DNA of 64,000 bases, taken from the NCBI GenBank assembly GCA_036874045.1, contig CM072337.1:21240001-21304000 (forward strand), read 5' to 3'. Source of the stretch: Cymodocea nodosa (Eukaryota; Streptophyta; Magnoliopsida; Alismatales; Cymodoceaceae). Shown in pieces: positions 12,527 through 25,029 of the stretch. The notes beneath the pieces are model-generated. The model ran no database searches. It was not told where the DNA came from and saw only the letters and a list, made by a program, of their open reading frames with translations. The position numbers and the translations under genes were made by a program. The number at the start of each line of letters is the position of its first letter. Position 1 is the first letter of the stretch.

Positions 12527-14160
12527 TTCGGTTGGATTGCAGCAGAGGTTAATCTTTATTCTACTCGATTCATGCTTAATTGGTGCGCCAACCAGTGGTA
12601 ATGCCTAAATGAAACCAAAACCCTCGGTCTTACTGATTCACACGTTATATGCGTATGTGGTCATATTTGGCATTTATTGAGGGAACGATCCTCCTCCCCG
12701 CAACCGCAGCGTACCAACATTTGTGATGAAAGTAAAAAACTGTTGCAGACAGGCGCTCCAATATGAAGTCTGATATGGGTGAAGACCATTTGTGTAAACT
12801 GGTTAAATGGTAATTAGATCTCCGACAGTTTTGATTGAAATCATTATTGTTGGTTCCATGGTTAAGTTTGTCTTCCGTACACACGGAAAATAATGTTCCA
12901 TGATAGCCCAAGTTTTTGTTCATTGTGGTGTCAAACACTTTTGAAGAAAATGTTACTGTGTTTAGATCAAGAAGCGTGAGCTTAATATTATCTCTGGCTT
13001 CAAGCTTGAGTGGAAAGCTGATGGCTGTGCGTCATGATCTTTAGCATAGATGCTTTCCTTCCTTTTCTTATATATGTTAGTATATGGCATGGTCACTTAG
13101 CTTTGATTTGATAAAGGATTTCAATTAACCTGAGCAATGCATATGAACAAGTTTTAGAAGCGAAAGGAAGATTCCGGAACGTTTAGAAGTTTTATCTTTG
13201 GGATTCCCAAAAACGAGAATTTCCAAGATCTTTTGACGGAAGATGGTAAACTTTTGATAAAAAGCAACTGTACTATTCTCTATTTGTTGAAAATATTTAT
13301 AAAAGGTGACTTCCCTTCCACAAATTCGGGGCTAAAATTTACTTGAATTCCTTATTCAAATCGGTCGATGATAAAAAAACCATATGACGATACGAAGTTC
13401 AAGAAAAATAAACTGGAGGCAGATAACCGACTCTCTCACGTGTTCAGTGAATTTTAACTAGGAACTTAAATGTTAACAAGCAGTGCACAATAATAACGAG
13501 AGAATACTCTACAGATTGATTACACGAGATGTTTTCGTAATTTTGTATAGCATGTGAGAAAAGTAACCTATTCCTGCAAGTGCTTTGAAATTAAGAATAA
13601 CCAAAAGCATAAAATCACCAATACGAATATCTGGCCCGAGGGTAGAAAAGAGACTTCTCTGCTATAACAGAAACATAGAAAATTTGTAGTTAAAGGCCGT
13701 AAAGATTAAAAAGACGACATTAATCTACCAGGAAAATGTGCAGACAAAAATGTCTTACAAGGATGCTTGTCTAAACGTCTCCCCACTCTCTAAATATTAT
13801 TTATTGGGCTTCATCAAAAAAATAGTTTTATTTATTGAGAAAAATTGTATCTACAAGTGTTTCTAGGTGATGTTTCCTAGAAGTAATTTTTATTTTTATT
13901 TTAAAATCAAATTTTAATTATATGATTAGTTAATTTATAGTATGATCTACTATGTATGAAAATTTTAGTTTAATTTGAATTATATTTGTTGAGATGTTTT
14001 GCTACGAAATTAATGGTTAAATTTAATAAAAATCAGTAAATTTTAAAACTTTTAGATTAAAAATCAATACCTATTTAAATTAGTTGAAAATTTTATCATG
14101 TATTTATAGTTGTCTAATAACTTAATTTATATAATTTTTTAAAAGATTAATGTATTCGGT
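12527..14160. other. 3'UTR of the MYB-CC gene, then intergenic
   Basis: The first few hundred bases are likely 3'UTR. The rest, to about 14160, is AT-rich without a supported gene, RNA or element. Confidence 0.5.
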
Positions 14161-14262
14161 TATTCGTGCCTTCTGGCGCACCGGAGAGGACGACAGCCAC
14201 CCTCCTCCCCTGAGCTCAACTGGTGTAAACCGCAAACCCTAGCTCCCCTGTCCTCGATTCAC

Positions 14263-14510
14263 CATGACAGCTGCTACCGGTCCTCTGATGACGTTCGGCT
14301 TGGTTCTGATGGCTCCCGTCCTTTTCTGCTCGCGGTCTCGTCGAACTCGGAGAGGGACGCGCTCTATGCCTTACGAATGAGCATGTCGGAACCTGACAGC
14401 GTGCTTAGGAGCTGGCACCCGACCCTTGTCAACCCCTGCACTTGGTTTCGTGTGACCTGTAACCACAACAATCAAGTTAGCCGCGTGTATGCCCTTGCAA
14501 ATTCCGTGAC
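14263..14510 (+). pseudogene. Fragment of a SERK/LRR1-type receptor: signal peptide and LRR N-terminal cap, frameshifted
   Basis: From 14362 onward one frame reads [20 protein letters not shown], then [20 protein letters not shown]. This is the LRRNT_2 cap of SERK/BAK1 and of the related LRR1 secreted proteins, including the conserved NPCTWF.VTC cysteine pair. The signal-peptide-like start (ATG at 14263) is in another frame; a single-base shift near 14320 would join the two. Past RV the frame drifts away from the family, and no following 72-bp LRR exon or kinase domain was found. It is therefore an isolated, truncated, frameshifted piece of an ectodomain, probably moved or left behind by transposon activity next door. 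Confidence 0.65.
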
Positions 14511-15009
14511 CTTTTTATTTCTTTGCTTCGTTGCTGTTTTTATCCTTCTTCGTCTTGTAATGTGTTTATGTTTTGTATTTCTCGGCGAGGAGGATGCTTC
14601 AATTGTTTCGTAAGGAAATTTTATCTGCTCTGTTGCTGTTGGTATAATTTCCCTAGAAGAATTTTTCATTGCGCAATTGTGGGGCTTTCCGCTTACATCT
14701 TTAAAATTGTTCGTTCTGTTTGGGACCACTTGCTGATTTCTGATCTTGATTTTTATATGAGTTTACCGGGTTTCTTATACTAGAAGCTAATGTGTACAGA
14801 AAATTAACAGTGACAACAGAAGAAAGGATTACCTGTAAATCGTATATTTCCTGTATTGTAGGTTGAGGAATTTAGCTTCAATTCAATCACCTCATCAAGG
14901 TTGGGGATTGAAGACTGGGTATGAACTGGATGAGTAGAGAAAAAGTTGTATAATATTAGCGCACAGGCTTAAATTTATCAAGACGACTATACTAATAAGC
15001 TAAAAAATG

Positions 15010-15415
15010 ATTTTTTTAGAAATAGATTAGGAGTTGCACCTATTGAAGATACGCCTGATATGAAGAAAACCGACTAACACCACTAATACAAAAGGAAAGC
15101 GGTATGTTTGGCCGGATAGATTCATCAGTTCTATGATATTCTATGGCTATATGCTATAGTAGGAGAGAAAATCAACTTAGCTGGTTTGGCCATATTCGTA
15201 AGAGACAAAAAAAAAGCATCAATTAGGAGAGGAGAGTTAATTACTACAGAAATTAAAAGAAGTAGGGGTAGGCATAAAACCACTTGGTTAGGAATTATGA
15301 GAAAAGATTTAAATTTATGTAATTTAATATAGAATTTGACAATAGATAAAAATACGTGAAAGAAAAGAATTTATGCAGCCAACCCCATGTAGTAGGATTA
15401 TAGCTCAGATTGTTG
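15010..15415 (+). mobile_element. 3' end of an RTE-type LINE (degenerate)
   Basis: Plus-strand frames keep the family's C-terminal landmarks in order, interrupted by stops and frameshifts: ENQLSWFGHIRKR (the 'RWFGHV.RR' motif), then GRHKTTWLGIMRKDLNL. The nucleotide tail 'caaccccatgtagtaggatt' is typical of plant RTE 3' ends. Only the tail is present, as expected from 5' truncation during LINE insertion. It lies between the LRR fragment and the phosphopantetheinyl transferase. Confidence 0.7.
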
Positions 15416-16102
15416 GTTGCTAGTTTATGTTATCTAAAATAGCTTTTCCTTTGTGTAAATTCCATATTGGTATCATGAAGTATGATCAATTCTCATTTTA
15501 AGTTTTGAATTTAATATGAATCATTTTGGTCTCTTTAGTGTTTTTTTGTGCCAAGCCACTTAGAAATCCCTTCTCTATTAAACACTTATACAAAATCCGA
15601 TCCAAACTAGAAATCAAGTTAGGACTTAGGATGGCAGGAGAACATCACTTTGCAGCCCCAAAAGGGGAAAGGAACCCAGTTTGGTTTTTTTCAAGCTGGG
15701 AATCACAATCATTCCTCAACCCCTCTTGATTGAAGGGTGGGAAAGAAAGGTTCAAGCCCATCTCTGCAGGAATGAGGTCTCTTAGAACCTAAAAGAAGGG
15801 TGTATGAACAGGAAGAATGTGGTTGGTTATGTTCATCTTCCTATCAATATTGACTGAGATGAGGTAACTAAATCTCGTCATTCTTAAATTTGATTTAATT
15901 CATTGAGTTTATAACATGAATGAGATTATATACAACCTAAATATATTGATTAATGATGTGAATTCTAATTACATACCAACAGAAGAAATTTGTGATGTTT
16001 ATGACCTAGATAACATTATTTGTGACCTAATTATTTTTTGCATTTATGGCTTTTTTACCATGTGGGAGCCAAACAATAGGGTTTTGCTTTGTTTTCCTTG
16101 AA

Positions 16103-18365
16103 ATGGAGAATGGCTCACAAAGATGGTTGGTTGACTTATCAACATGGGACCCTACACCACAGCAATTTAGTTATCTTGTATCCTCCCTCCCTCCCTACGA
16201 GCACTCTGTCATCACAAGGTGAACATTCAAAATCTTTCTTCTCTCCCTCCTCTTCTTCTCCTCTTTCATTAATGGCTGACTGACATCATTATAATCTATT
16301 TACTTTGTTCACATTTAAGCAAAAACTTAAAACTAACCACTTGTTCACTTGGAAAAGATGATTTTTAGGGTTTTAGGGGATTTAGAACAATACGAAGTGT
16401 AATTAGTGTTAAAGTGGATTCTCTTACACATGGTATTGTTGCTCATCTTAGGTTTGTAAAGATTGAGGACAAGAAACGGGCACTAGTCAGCCGTTTGCTT
16501 CAATATTCACTTGTGCATGAAGTGTTGGAAATCCCATTTGAGGAAATAAGAATAGAACGTACCATTGAAGGCAAACCATATCTGGTATGCTTGATGGATT
16601 CATTGTCAAGCCTTTTGGTTTTGTTATTTCTTGCTACTAAATCTGCATTGGTGACGGATATATTGAGTAAAAATTGGAAGTGCCTAATTTATTCTTTGGG
16701 ACTATTTTTTCCATGCTCTTTTAAGTGACGTGCAACTAAACCGGGTAACTCCACTGGAAAGAGCTTTTCTGACTTACCATTCTTTTCCAGAGAACTAATT
16801 TGATCTTTAATGGAATATGTTGGTATCACTGGGCTTTTGACCTCTTCAATGCAAATTTATATGAATAAAATGTTTTCAAAATTAGATAGGTAATGGAGTG
16901 ATATTCTTGCAAAAAGCATATTTTCAATGTCTCTATGGCATTAGTGCTTTGGGTTAGTTTCGATTAACCTTCCTTTTTTCTGCAGAATAACCTAACCAAG
17001 GGATCATGGAGATATAAGTCTCCTAATTTCAATTTCAATGTTTCACATTGTGGAAATTATGTTGGTATAGCATCTGAGCCAGTGTGTCTTGTGGGATTGG
17101 ATATTGTTTCTAGTAGTAGAATCGCCAGACCCGGATTCATCCTCGATTTCATCAGAAACTTCAAGCCATACTTTACAAGTTTGGAATGGAGGAATATATT
17201 ACATACTAGTAATCAAGATGAAGCTTTAGCTAATTTCTGCAGGTATGGGAATAACTGGTATCTTTTTTCATCCGCTGGAGTAGTGCATTTATTGTCTCAT
17301 GCAGATGCATTGCCTGCCATTTACTTTTTATTGTTTTCTGGCAACATTAAACGTTACCTGCAAAAACATACATTTCTTGATGCAATTAAGCTCAAAAGCT
17401 GTTATTTTTTTAATTGATAAGAGTATGTCATTAAGATTTTAACCTTAATGAAAAATATGACATTACACAGTTTTGATCAACTTTGCTACTTAAAGTTGGT
17501 TCCCAAAAGTTGTTCACTATCAAGCGGTACCATTCACGAGCAAGTATAACATAGGATACCGCTTGCTTCCATCACTGGTGGAGAACCCATTTATTTATAA
17601 GCTAAACCTATAATGTTGTTGAAACAATTGCTGGTTATAAAATATAAACCATTTACGTCGTCAACTCATAATGTCAGTGTTATTTGTTCCGTTCATCTTG
17701 TTTTATAGTCTATTGTGAAGTTTAGATATGAGGTATGCAGATACAGATACTTACGAAAATATCCAGATTTACAAGTGCAAAAATACGGATGTAGCATATC
17801 TTCTGCTCAAAAATATTAAAGCGCATATTGCTTGTAGATACTGGTGTTTGAAAGAAGCTTGTGTCAAGGCTTTAGGCGCGGGTATGGGCTATGGGCTAGA
17901 CCGGATTGAGATTCATCATCTTAACTGGAATGACATATTTATCTACATTGATGGACTTGAATCAAGAGAATGGAAATTCCGGCTATTTCAGTTGGACGAC
18001 AGTCATTGGGTAAGTTTTCTGTGTTGTATGTTCTTGAATTTTTCTTTCTTAAGAGCTTAACCATGTGGCAAATCATCTTGTTTTTGCTATTAGAAATCTA
18101 GCTATGAAAATTAATTTTAAACTTCTTCCTCCAACAAGAATACTCATCTGATAAACTTCTGATATGGCAGGCATCCATTGTAAGAGGGCATCCGACGAGA
18201 GCTGTCGATAGTTACAGGAGGACATTCCAACAAATACATTTGCGGGAGGAAGACTTTTCTTCCGGACTCTCTCTTCCGTTCTCAGACTTCACACTTTGCT
18301 GCGTGGAACAGCTCATCCCAGTCTCAAAAAGAGATGCCTATGCTTTGCTTTGTGATGCAAGGTGA
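16103..18365 (+). CDS. 4'-phosphopantetheinyl transferase (Sfp/AASDHPPT type)
   Basis: Five exons, all in phase: 16103-16218, 16452-16584, 16986-17242, 17838-18009, 18171-18365; 290 codons plus TGA, the normal size for the family. The enzyme moves the phosphopantetheine arm of CoA onto a serine of carrier proteins. Exon 1 encodes MENGSQRWLVDLSTWDPTP and ends ..EHSVITR, a typical start for the plant proteins. The magnesium/CoA-binding VGLDIVS motif is in exon 3, FTSLEW follows, and the WCLKEACVKALGAG motif (the WxxKEAxxK signature) opens exon 4. The last exon is the conserved plant C-terminus. No lesion or clear organelle transit peptide was seen. Plant relatives serve mitochondrial or cytosolic carrier proteins. 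The leader lies only about 0.7 kb downstream of a LINE tail. Confidence 0.92.
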
Positions 18366-19304
18366 AATTAAAGCAAAAGTTGGATTACTTTTTGGAACGT
18401 ATGGTAAAATATGCTCCACGTCGTAAGAAAAATTGTAGATATCGATTTTAAACCTTGTTCCTTAAGTTTTGATTTTGTTTCCTAAAAAACCGTGTACGAT
18501 TGAACACAGATTCAAACACCACGGTTAAAAAAAAAACTAAATTTGATTGATACCAAGTAATTTTTTTAAAGTTATTTTTATTTCTTTTCATGAATACATG
18601 GAGTCACTTGCCTTGCTTCGAGTTTTAGTTCATTTTGCCAAAAATGATCCTATAGGTTTTATTATTCATGGTTGTAAATGCATTATAATAACTTTTACTT
18701 AAATATTTATTGATATTTTTTTTCATAAAATTTCATTCATTAAATTTAAATAAAAATAACTACAAATATATTTCTAATTAATTAATTATATAAATAGATT
18801 TTAATTTTAACATTAAAATAATAAAAAATGGATGTACCCAGAGAGATGTTCTCGGTGGCACCTATGCATTTTCTTGAATCAGGATAAAAACTAAGATAAA
18901 AATGAGAAGAGAATCAGGATGGCCTATTTGTAAGAACAGAAGAGGATATGAGGCTGAATGATACTCCTTAATCAATAGTTTTAATAAATGCCTAATTCTA
19001 ATTTTAAGAACCATCGTTAACATTTTAAAATTGACGATCAAATTTTAAGAGTTTTAATACCCGTAAGAAATTTCGGTGATCGTGTCGGTGGTATGAACAC
19101 TCAGCAAATAACAATACACAAAGAACTCAAATGAATCTGCTTAGAGCAAAAAATGCCTAAACAATGAAGAACGAATTGATTAAAGGATGCCACGGTAAAC
19201 AAAAATGAAAGAGGTCTTAACTGTCAAAAATGTTGAACATGTGCATTCATTTTACGACATTTCTTGGTCAACACATCCGTATCATAGATAGGAGAAATCA
19301 AAAA
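18366..19304. other. Intergenic, AT-rich
   Basis: This is the convergent space between the plus-strand transferase and the minus-strand UTP11 pseudogene. No open frame, RNA gene or recognisable repeat is supported. Confidence 0.5.
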
Positions 19305-22300
19305 TCAACACTTGCGTTCGTATCGCCATTTATAGACGGGCTTTGAAGTCAAATCACCTTCACGTATTTTACGCCTCCGGTCATTTTTCTGCATGAAAAG
19401 CAACAATGTATCATGCAGTCGTAGTGAACCATGTATGCAAAACTAGAAAAGGAAATAATGCTTCCGGTACGCAGGCGTGAATAATGTACAGCATCCACGT
19501 CATGCTACTAACGTTGGAGAATTATAAATTTATCGGACAAAAGTACCATCAATTCTTTCTGCAGAGCCAGAGCCATGTCCATGTAGACTTTCTCCAGCTC
19601 CTTAAGCTTTTCCAGTGCTTTGTAAGAAGCTGCTGTTTTCCTATCGAGGAAAAACAATTCCCAAGACTGAGCATTTAGAATTTGAGACTCAGCCTGCCAT
19701 GCACATAACATAAATTCTGATGTACAGGGGAATGAGTTCCACTTGCAATGAAAAAGAAAAACGTGCCGCTTGCGATTTTTTATAAAAGAAATTACATGAG
19801 CAAATACAAAATAATCCTCACGACAAAACCAATGCCTAGAAAGTCGACTAACCTTCTTATGCCTTCAGGCACATCAGTGAAAAGTAGGATTTTTTTCCTT
19901 CTTGGATAGCCTCAATTGAATTTCTTTCTCTTCATCCCTACAAAAATATGAAACCAAAGTACCGATTCATTAAAAAAAATCAGAAGCTAATGGAATGACT
20001 TGGGAATTCAACTTCGATTTCGTATTTAGACTTCAGTGACGTTACAAAAGACATGCTGGTAAAACTTTAGACAAATCAGTGTCAGGTTGATGAAAACAAT
20101 GGGAAAGAAAAACGTCATGTCTTAACAGCTGTATCATGCCCACATTGATTTCATGCTAATGACATATTGTAAAACAACATAGAAACATTGTGTGCGATGA
20201 TAAAATAAAAAATATAGAAAAGTATCAGGTTTGTTTCTTGGAACACTCCGTGGAAGTTGGTTAAACTTCTGGGGAATTTATTTTCACTGATAATTACTTT
20301 TTCCAAGATGACTTTGTAAGGTGTTTTCAGACTTCTCCCATAACTATTAAAAAGGTGAATAGATCAGGTTGTTTCATCGGAAGAAAAAGAAAAGCATTGC
20401 CTAGATTATATGACAACAATGAGTGCCCAATTTGAATTTCAGAAATAAATGAATCTAACAGATTTTGGTTAGAATCATTAGATGAATTAATCAAATACAT
20501 CTATTGATACGTTCAGGTAATTAAATGTTTCACATGCGGTAAAGGTTTATGATCATCACCTAAATTTTCCATGGATTTATAAAAAATAGAGAAGAATTTC
20601 ATTTTAAAAAAACTAGAACACAATAGCCAACTGTCACTCAGATACTCCGTAACTAATATTTTTTCAAAGTAGGATTCCGAGAGATCACCTTTTTCTTGCT
20701 AAATTTGATTTTAGAGAAAGGGTAACAAAGTACATGCAAATTCTTAAATTACTCATAACAGCTTTCTCTACAATAAAATGTACAATAAAGGAATTTATTA
20801 AAAGTATTACATATTTTTTCACCAAAGATCATCTCTGTTTATTAAAGAATTTCCAATTAATATAAATTTACACCAAGAATCATCTCTAAGTCCTTACCTG
20901 TTTGTTTTAATTATAGATGAAATAACTAAAAAAATTTGAGAAATATTTGTGTATACAATTTGTTGATGACATAATTTTAGTCAACGAAACATAGGAATTA
21001 TTTCTAAATTAGAACTCCAAAAAGCGTTCCTAGAGGCACCTCTTCATTTAAAGGTGTGTTTCTTTTTCCAAATACACTCTAAATGTTTCTAGGCAGTTAA
21101 TAGGGAAGTGAATCAAAGCTCCATGAATTTTTTTCATGGAAATTTAAAAGACGTATTGTCAATAATGGTGATGGTATTTTGTAGATAATCAAATGATTGT
21201 AAATTAGATGATATATAGCTCCATACTGAATTGGTAACTGTACTTGTGCTATCCATAATGCCATATCCAAAGGATAAGAAAATTGTTAAGAATGGAATTA
21301 ACACACATTGTAAGATTGATAGCTGACTGGCTTAGACCGAATATATGGCATAGCTCTATAGCTAACCGGTGCACCCCGTTTTTTCATCAAATTGTACCAT
21401 ATCATAGCAATAAAAATATTATACAACTTCAGTTCCACTGCACATAATCAACAAGGAAAATAGAGATTCACATAATCAAAAATAAAACACGCACATTGTG
21501 AAGACACAAGAAATGAGTTTATTCTGATGTTTAATCTACTACTATTTAAGATATAGTTTTTCCTAAACTTATTTTAGAGTATCAATGTTTTGCTACTTTT
21601 ACTGTAATAACTACTACTAACTTTTGCTACTATTGTTACTATAACAATTACCTTTTATGTCTTTTTATGTATTTGTTATTTTCCGCTATGTTTGAGTTTG
21701 TTGAGTTATTATTGGAGTCCTTCGTAAACTGGATATTCCAACTTGAGAGAGTGTGTTAGAATATTAAAATATTATGTGTTGCATGTACGTTTAGTTTCAT
21801 ATTGCTTAAGTTGTATTTGTCTTTTTTATGTAACTTCTATATATAAAGACTTTATGCTTGCCTCTCCATAGTAAGGAGGAGCCAAGAAGAGTAAGAGGGT
21901 ACACCAACAACAAGCAAGGCGAGGATGGGGGTGCTAAAGGACACTGCAATCTCAAGAGGGAGGGGGAAGCCAAGGGTGAAGATCACTGCATAAGGGAGGA
22001 CTACCAAGTTTCTCCCTTTGCTATTGCCACCATTGTCACCAAATCAATCATCAACTCCATCATCTTCATAGCTAGATCTGAGTGACTTGTTATTGCTTCC
22101 ACTCAAATGTCTTTGCTAGTACTTGGTGTCGTAATGATTGTAGTTTCTTGAGATTTCTTAAGGGTGGAGGGGTAAGAAAAGATAAGGAAGGTGGGGTTTG
22201 GTCCTCTTGTTATGGAAGTGGAGGAGCTGCTATCGATGGCCAGGGTTTGGTGGTGGCTGTTGTGGTTGCTATCAAGCAGGATAGAAGAGAATGCATCAGT

Positions 22301-23369
22301 GACCTAAAAGGTTGATGCTGATATTTCCCTCCTCCCTACTTAGATCTCTCACACTTTTTAATCTCCCAAAGCATGGGCTCTAATACCATACAAAGACACA
22401 AGAAATGGGTGGAAAGTAGATTGTTATCTATATTAGCAAACATAAAGCCCATTAACAAGACAGATACAACTAAGCTATGTGGGACTAAACCCACACATAA
22501 CACATAATATCTTAATATTCTAACAGATGATATGCATAAAACAAGAATGAATACATATTTGTAATTTACATATTCTTATAGTAGAAAGATCTTACCTGTC
22601 TTCAGCAAAATAAACATGTTTCTTTGGTGCTCTATTATCTAAAAAATGAAGCACTGAACTCATTCTTTCAATGTTCTGCAACAATAAATTAAGAATGATG
22701 AGAAAACTGAACAAATGTTTCTAATGTACAACATAAACTTACAAAGATTATGGTTCACCCTCTTCTGGGACTGAATCTTCTGGAGGACATATCCTATGTC
22801 TTGGGTCTTCATCAGCATCAATTCCTCATGGCTGTATTTATTTGCTGTGCTCCTAAGGCAAATTTTAAACAAAAAAGGAACTTCAGTAGAGAGCCCAAAA
22901 ATGGTGTTAGCAATATGTACCAACAAAAGTTGACATCTTACGCTGGCCTATGTTCTCCATCCACAACTCTTGTGTTGACCATTTTGAAATAAAACTCATC
23001 TGGGTTCCTAGAGGCTGCTTTCTCCTTGAGTTTCTAATAACAAATTAACCTGATGGTAGCATTGTCCAGTGTCTAAAATATGATGAAACATCAAATACAT
23101 AAGCCTGTGTTTGCATGCTGACTTACATGCAATGTCTCTTCCTTCTTGTGAAATGCCTGAGCTCTGATAACATAGTCCTTATGCTTCTCAAGGAGTCCAA
23201 ACTTCTTCCTTTCATCACTGCACATAACAAGCCAAGTCATCATATCAAATAACCATGCAGAACTGAATTTTCAAAAAGAATAGAATCTTGTTAGATATAG
23301 GAGCAAAACTTACAGCTGAGCTCGCTCCTTATGAGCCCTTCAGCTAATGGAATTTCATAAAGAAGACAT
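19305..23369 (-). pseudogene. UTP11: UTP11 (U3 snoRNP / SSU processome protein), intron-containing pseudogene
   Basis: Eight minus-strand exons match plant UTP11 in order: 23314-23369, 23127-23217, 22942-23033, 22759-22852, 22596-22675, 19853-19937, 19547-19640, 19305-19388. Family landmarks are RAHKERAQ, KKFGLLEKHKDYVIRA, NPDEFYFKMV, EELMLMKTQDIGYVLQKIQS, KHVYFAEDR, KTAASYKALE and the terminal SKPVYKWRYERK. All splice sites look usable and all junction phases agree. Exon 1 carries two in-frame TGA codons (codons 5 and 10) exactly where relatives have arginine, each one transition from CGA. Exon 6 has one extra A in a seven-A run (minus strand, about 19890-19896), which shifts the frame. UTP11 acts in nucleolar 18S pre-rRNA processing and is essential in other eukaryotes, so an intact copy presumably exists elsewhere. 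Keeping introns rules out a processed copy. Confidence 0.85.
21500..22525. mobile_element. Rearranged non-autonomous LTR retroelement (family copy 1) in UTP11 intron 5
   Basis: At the right, 22391-22525 is an LTR in minus orientation (TGTTAGAATATTAAGATATT at its start on that strand). It is followed by a primer-binding-site-like TGGTATTAGAGC (complement within 22371-22389). At the left, a polypurine-like 'cttgagagagtg' leads directly into an LTR copy in plus orientation starting at 21754 and readable to about 21850. The two LTRs are thus inverted, so the element is scrambled or two insertions have fused. The inside (21870-22370) is purine-rich, without a real gene. It belongs with the elements at 40616-41926 and 57860-59696. 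Confidence 0.6.
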
Positions 23370-24960
23370 TGTTTCACCACCAATTCAGCAGAAAATCCCA
23401 CCCTTGACAGGAAAAAGGAAAATGTTAACCTTAGCAGGGGCCATATAGCTTTCTGGTGCAATAGCAACATTCAATATCTGGGAAAAAGCGTCAATGTTAT
23501 AAATTTCATAATAAACAAAAAGGGAGACAAAATTAAATGTGTGTGCTTAAGCCTTTAAAGGGTAAGAACTTAAATATAAAAAAAGAAAAACATCATCCGT
23601 AATTCCTACATGAACTACGACTATAATTTCATTACTAAATTCATTCATAAATAAAACAATAGACTGAAACTATTGGTACATGAAAGCTGTAGTCATTTTA
23701 GGCTATGTAATTTGGTTTAAAGGAAGAATAGCAAAGAGATCATACCGTGTTAATGGGATGTGCTCATGTCAATCAAAGGTGGTCAAAGAATGGTTCTAGC
23801 CTATGGTGTACTTTTTTCTATCAAGCAAGTGTGCTCTATTACACAAGTTATGAGTGATAAACGAGCCGAACAAACCAAGTACACCTCAACTCAACTCATA
23901 TATCTCAAGCTCATTTAAGTTAATCATTATTTAGACAAAATGAGCTGAATTCAAGCCTAAAAGACTGATATATGCCACACTAACTTAGATTAGTTGTTTG
24001 CAATAATGCAATTTCCAATAAATTAGGCCAATCTCTTTCCCATTGAATAAAAAAAAATACTGTATATAAGCAAAGATATTAGCTATAGAATAAAATAATT
24101 AGATGCGTGAAGTAGAAAATGGTGAAGTTTAGGAGGAGAAATGTAGTTGGAGTTGGAATAAATCACACAACTATCGCATGTTTATTGTCATACATTGGAG
24201 TTTGACATAAATCACTTAATAATCTTTTTCATCCTCTTTAACTTTTTTTCTACCTTCTATATTCATGAGGTAACGTAAAAGGAAAAAAGAATCTTAATGG
24301 ACATTGTTCTTGGTTTCTTGCCAGCATACACAAGATCCTCTTGATGAGGATGAAGATGGAGGACAAGATAGTATAGTCAAGATGAATATGACAATATCCA
24401 TAAAGAGAAACCACTACACTTGCATTTTTTTTGAAATTTAGATCTTTATAATGCATAAGTCCAACGCGACAACAGATGGCGAGTGAACGATGGGTGAAAA
24501 CCCTAGAAGGTCAATTGGGTAGACGATGAGATGACAAATGACAAGTGTTTCTTGGACAAAAGATTGGACAAATGATGGGTTTCTAATTAGGGGTTTTCTC
24601 GTCTAGTAAAAGGAGGAAACTCATAAAATTAGATGTCTCAAGGTTGGAAAGCGAGAGGTAGAAAGGGAATTTGACTTTTTATATGGACGAAATCTACTAA
24701 ATTCCTTTCCATTATTTCCGATATGAAACTAAGTAATCTAATCTTAATTGTTTTCCTTCGGTTGAAAGCGAACAACAATGTATATCGACTTGGAACAGGC
24801 AATTAGAACAGGGTACCTGTTTAAAATGAAAAAGTGCATATTATTAACGGTTAAATGATGATTAATTGCATAATATTTAGCTTATCATATGAGAATTAAG
24901 CTATTATATTATAATTGCACTGTTATAAGCTTTAATTAAAGAATCTGCTTAATTTGGGGA
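23370..24960. other. Intergenic; upstream of the UTP11 pseudogene
   Basis: AT-rich DNA with no supported gene. The first few hundred bases would hold the former UTP11 promoter and leader. Confidence 0.45.
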
Positions 24961-25029
24961 AATTAATGTTAATTTAGTATATTTCTGAACTGTCGGTAAG
25001 TTGCAGGCTGTGAAATTCTTAAGTATCCG

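Noticed and set aside
15390-15420. 'ggattatagctcag' suggesting a tRNA D-arm
   Set aside because: There is no acceptor stem, anticodon arm or T-loop in the right positions; the sequence belongs to the LINE 3' tail.
21754-22525. A terminal-inverted-repeat DNA transposon with ~100-bp TIRs
   Set aside because: The inverted ends are LTRs of the family seen as direct repeats at 40.6 and 57.9 kb, with an adjacent primer site and polypurine tract, so a rearranged LTR element explains them better.
22743-22758. An alternative donor GTAAGT at 22742 for UTP11 exon 4
   Set aside because: It would leave the next exon out of phase; the donor GTGAAC just after 22759 keeps phase and matches the family's KKIEKL region.
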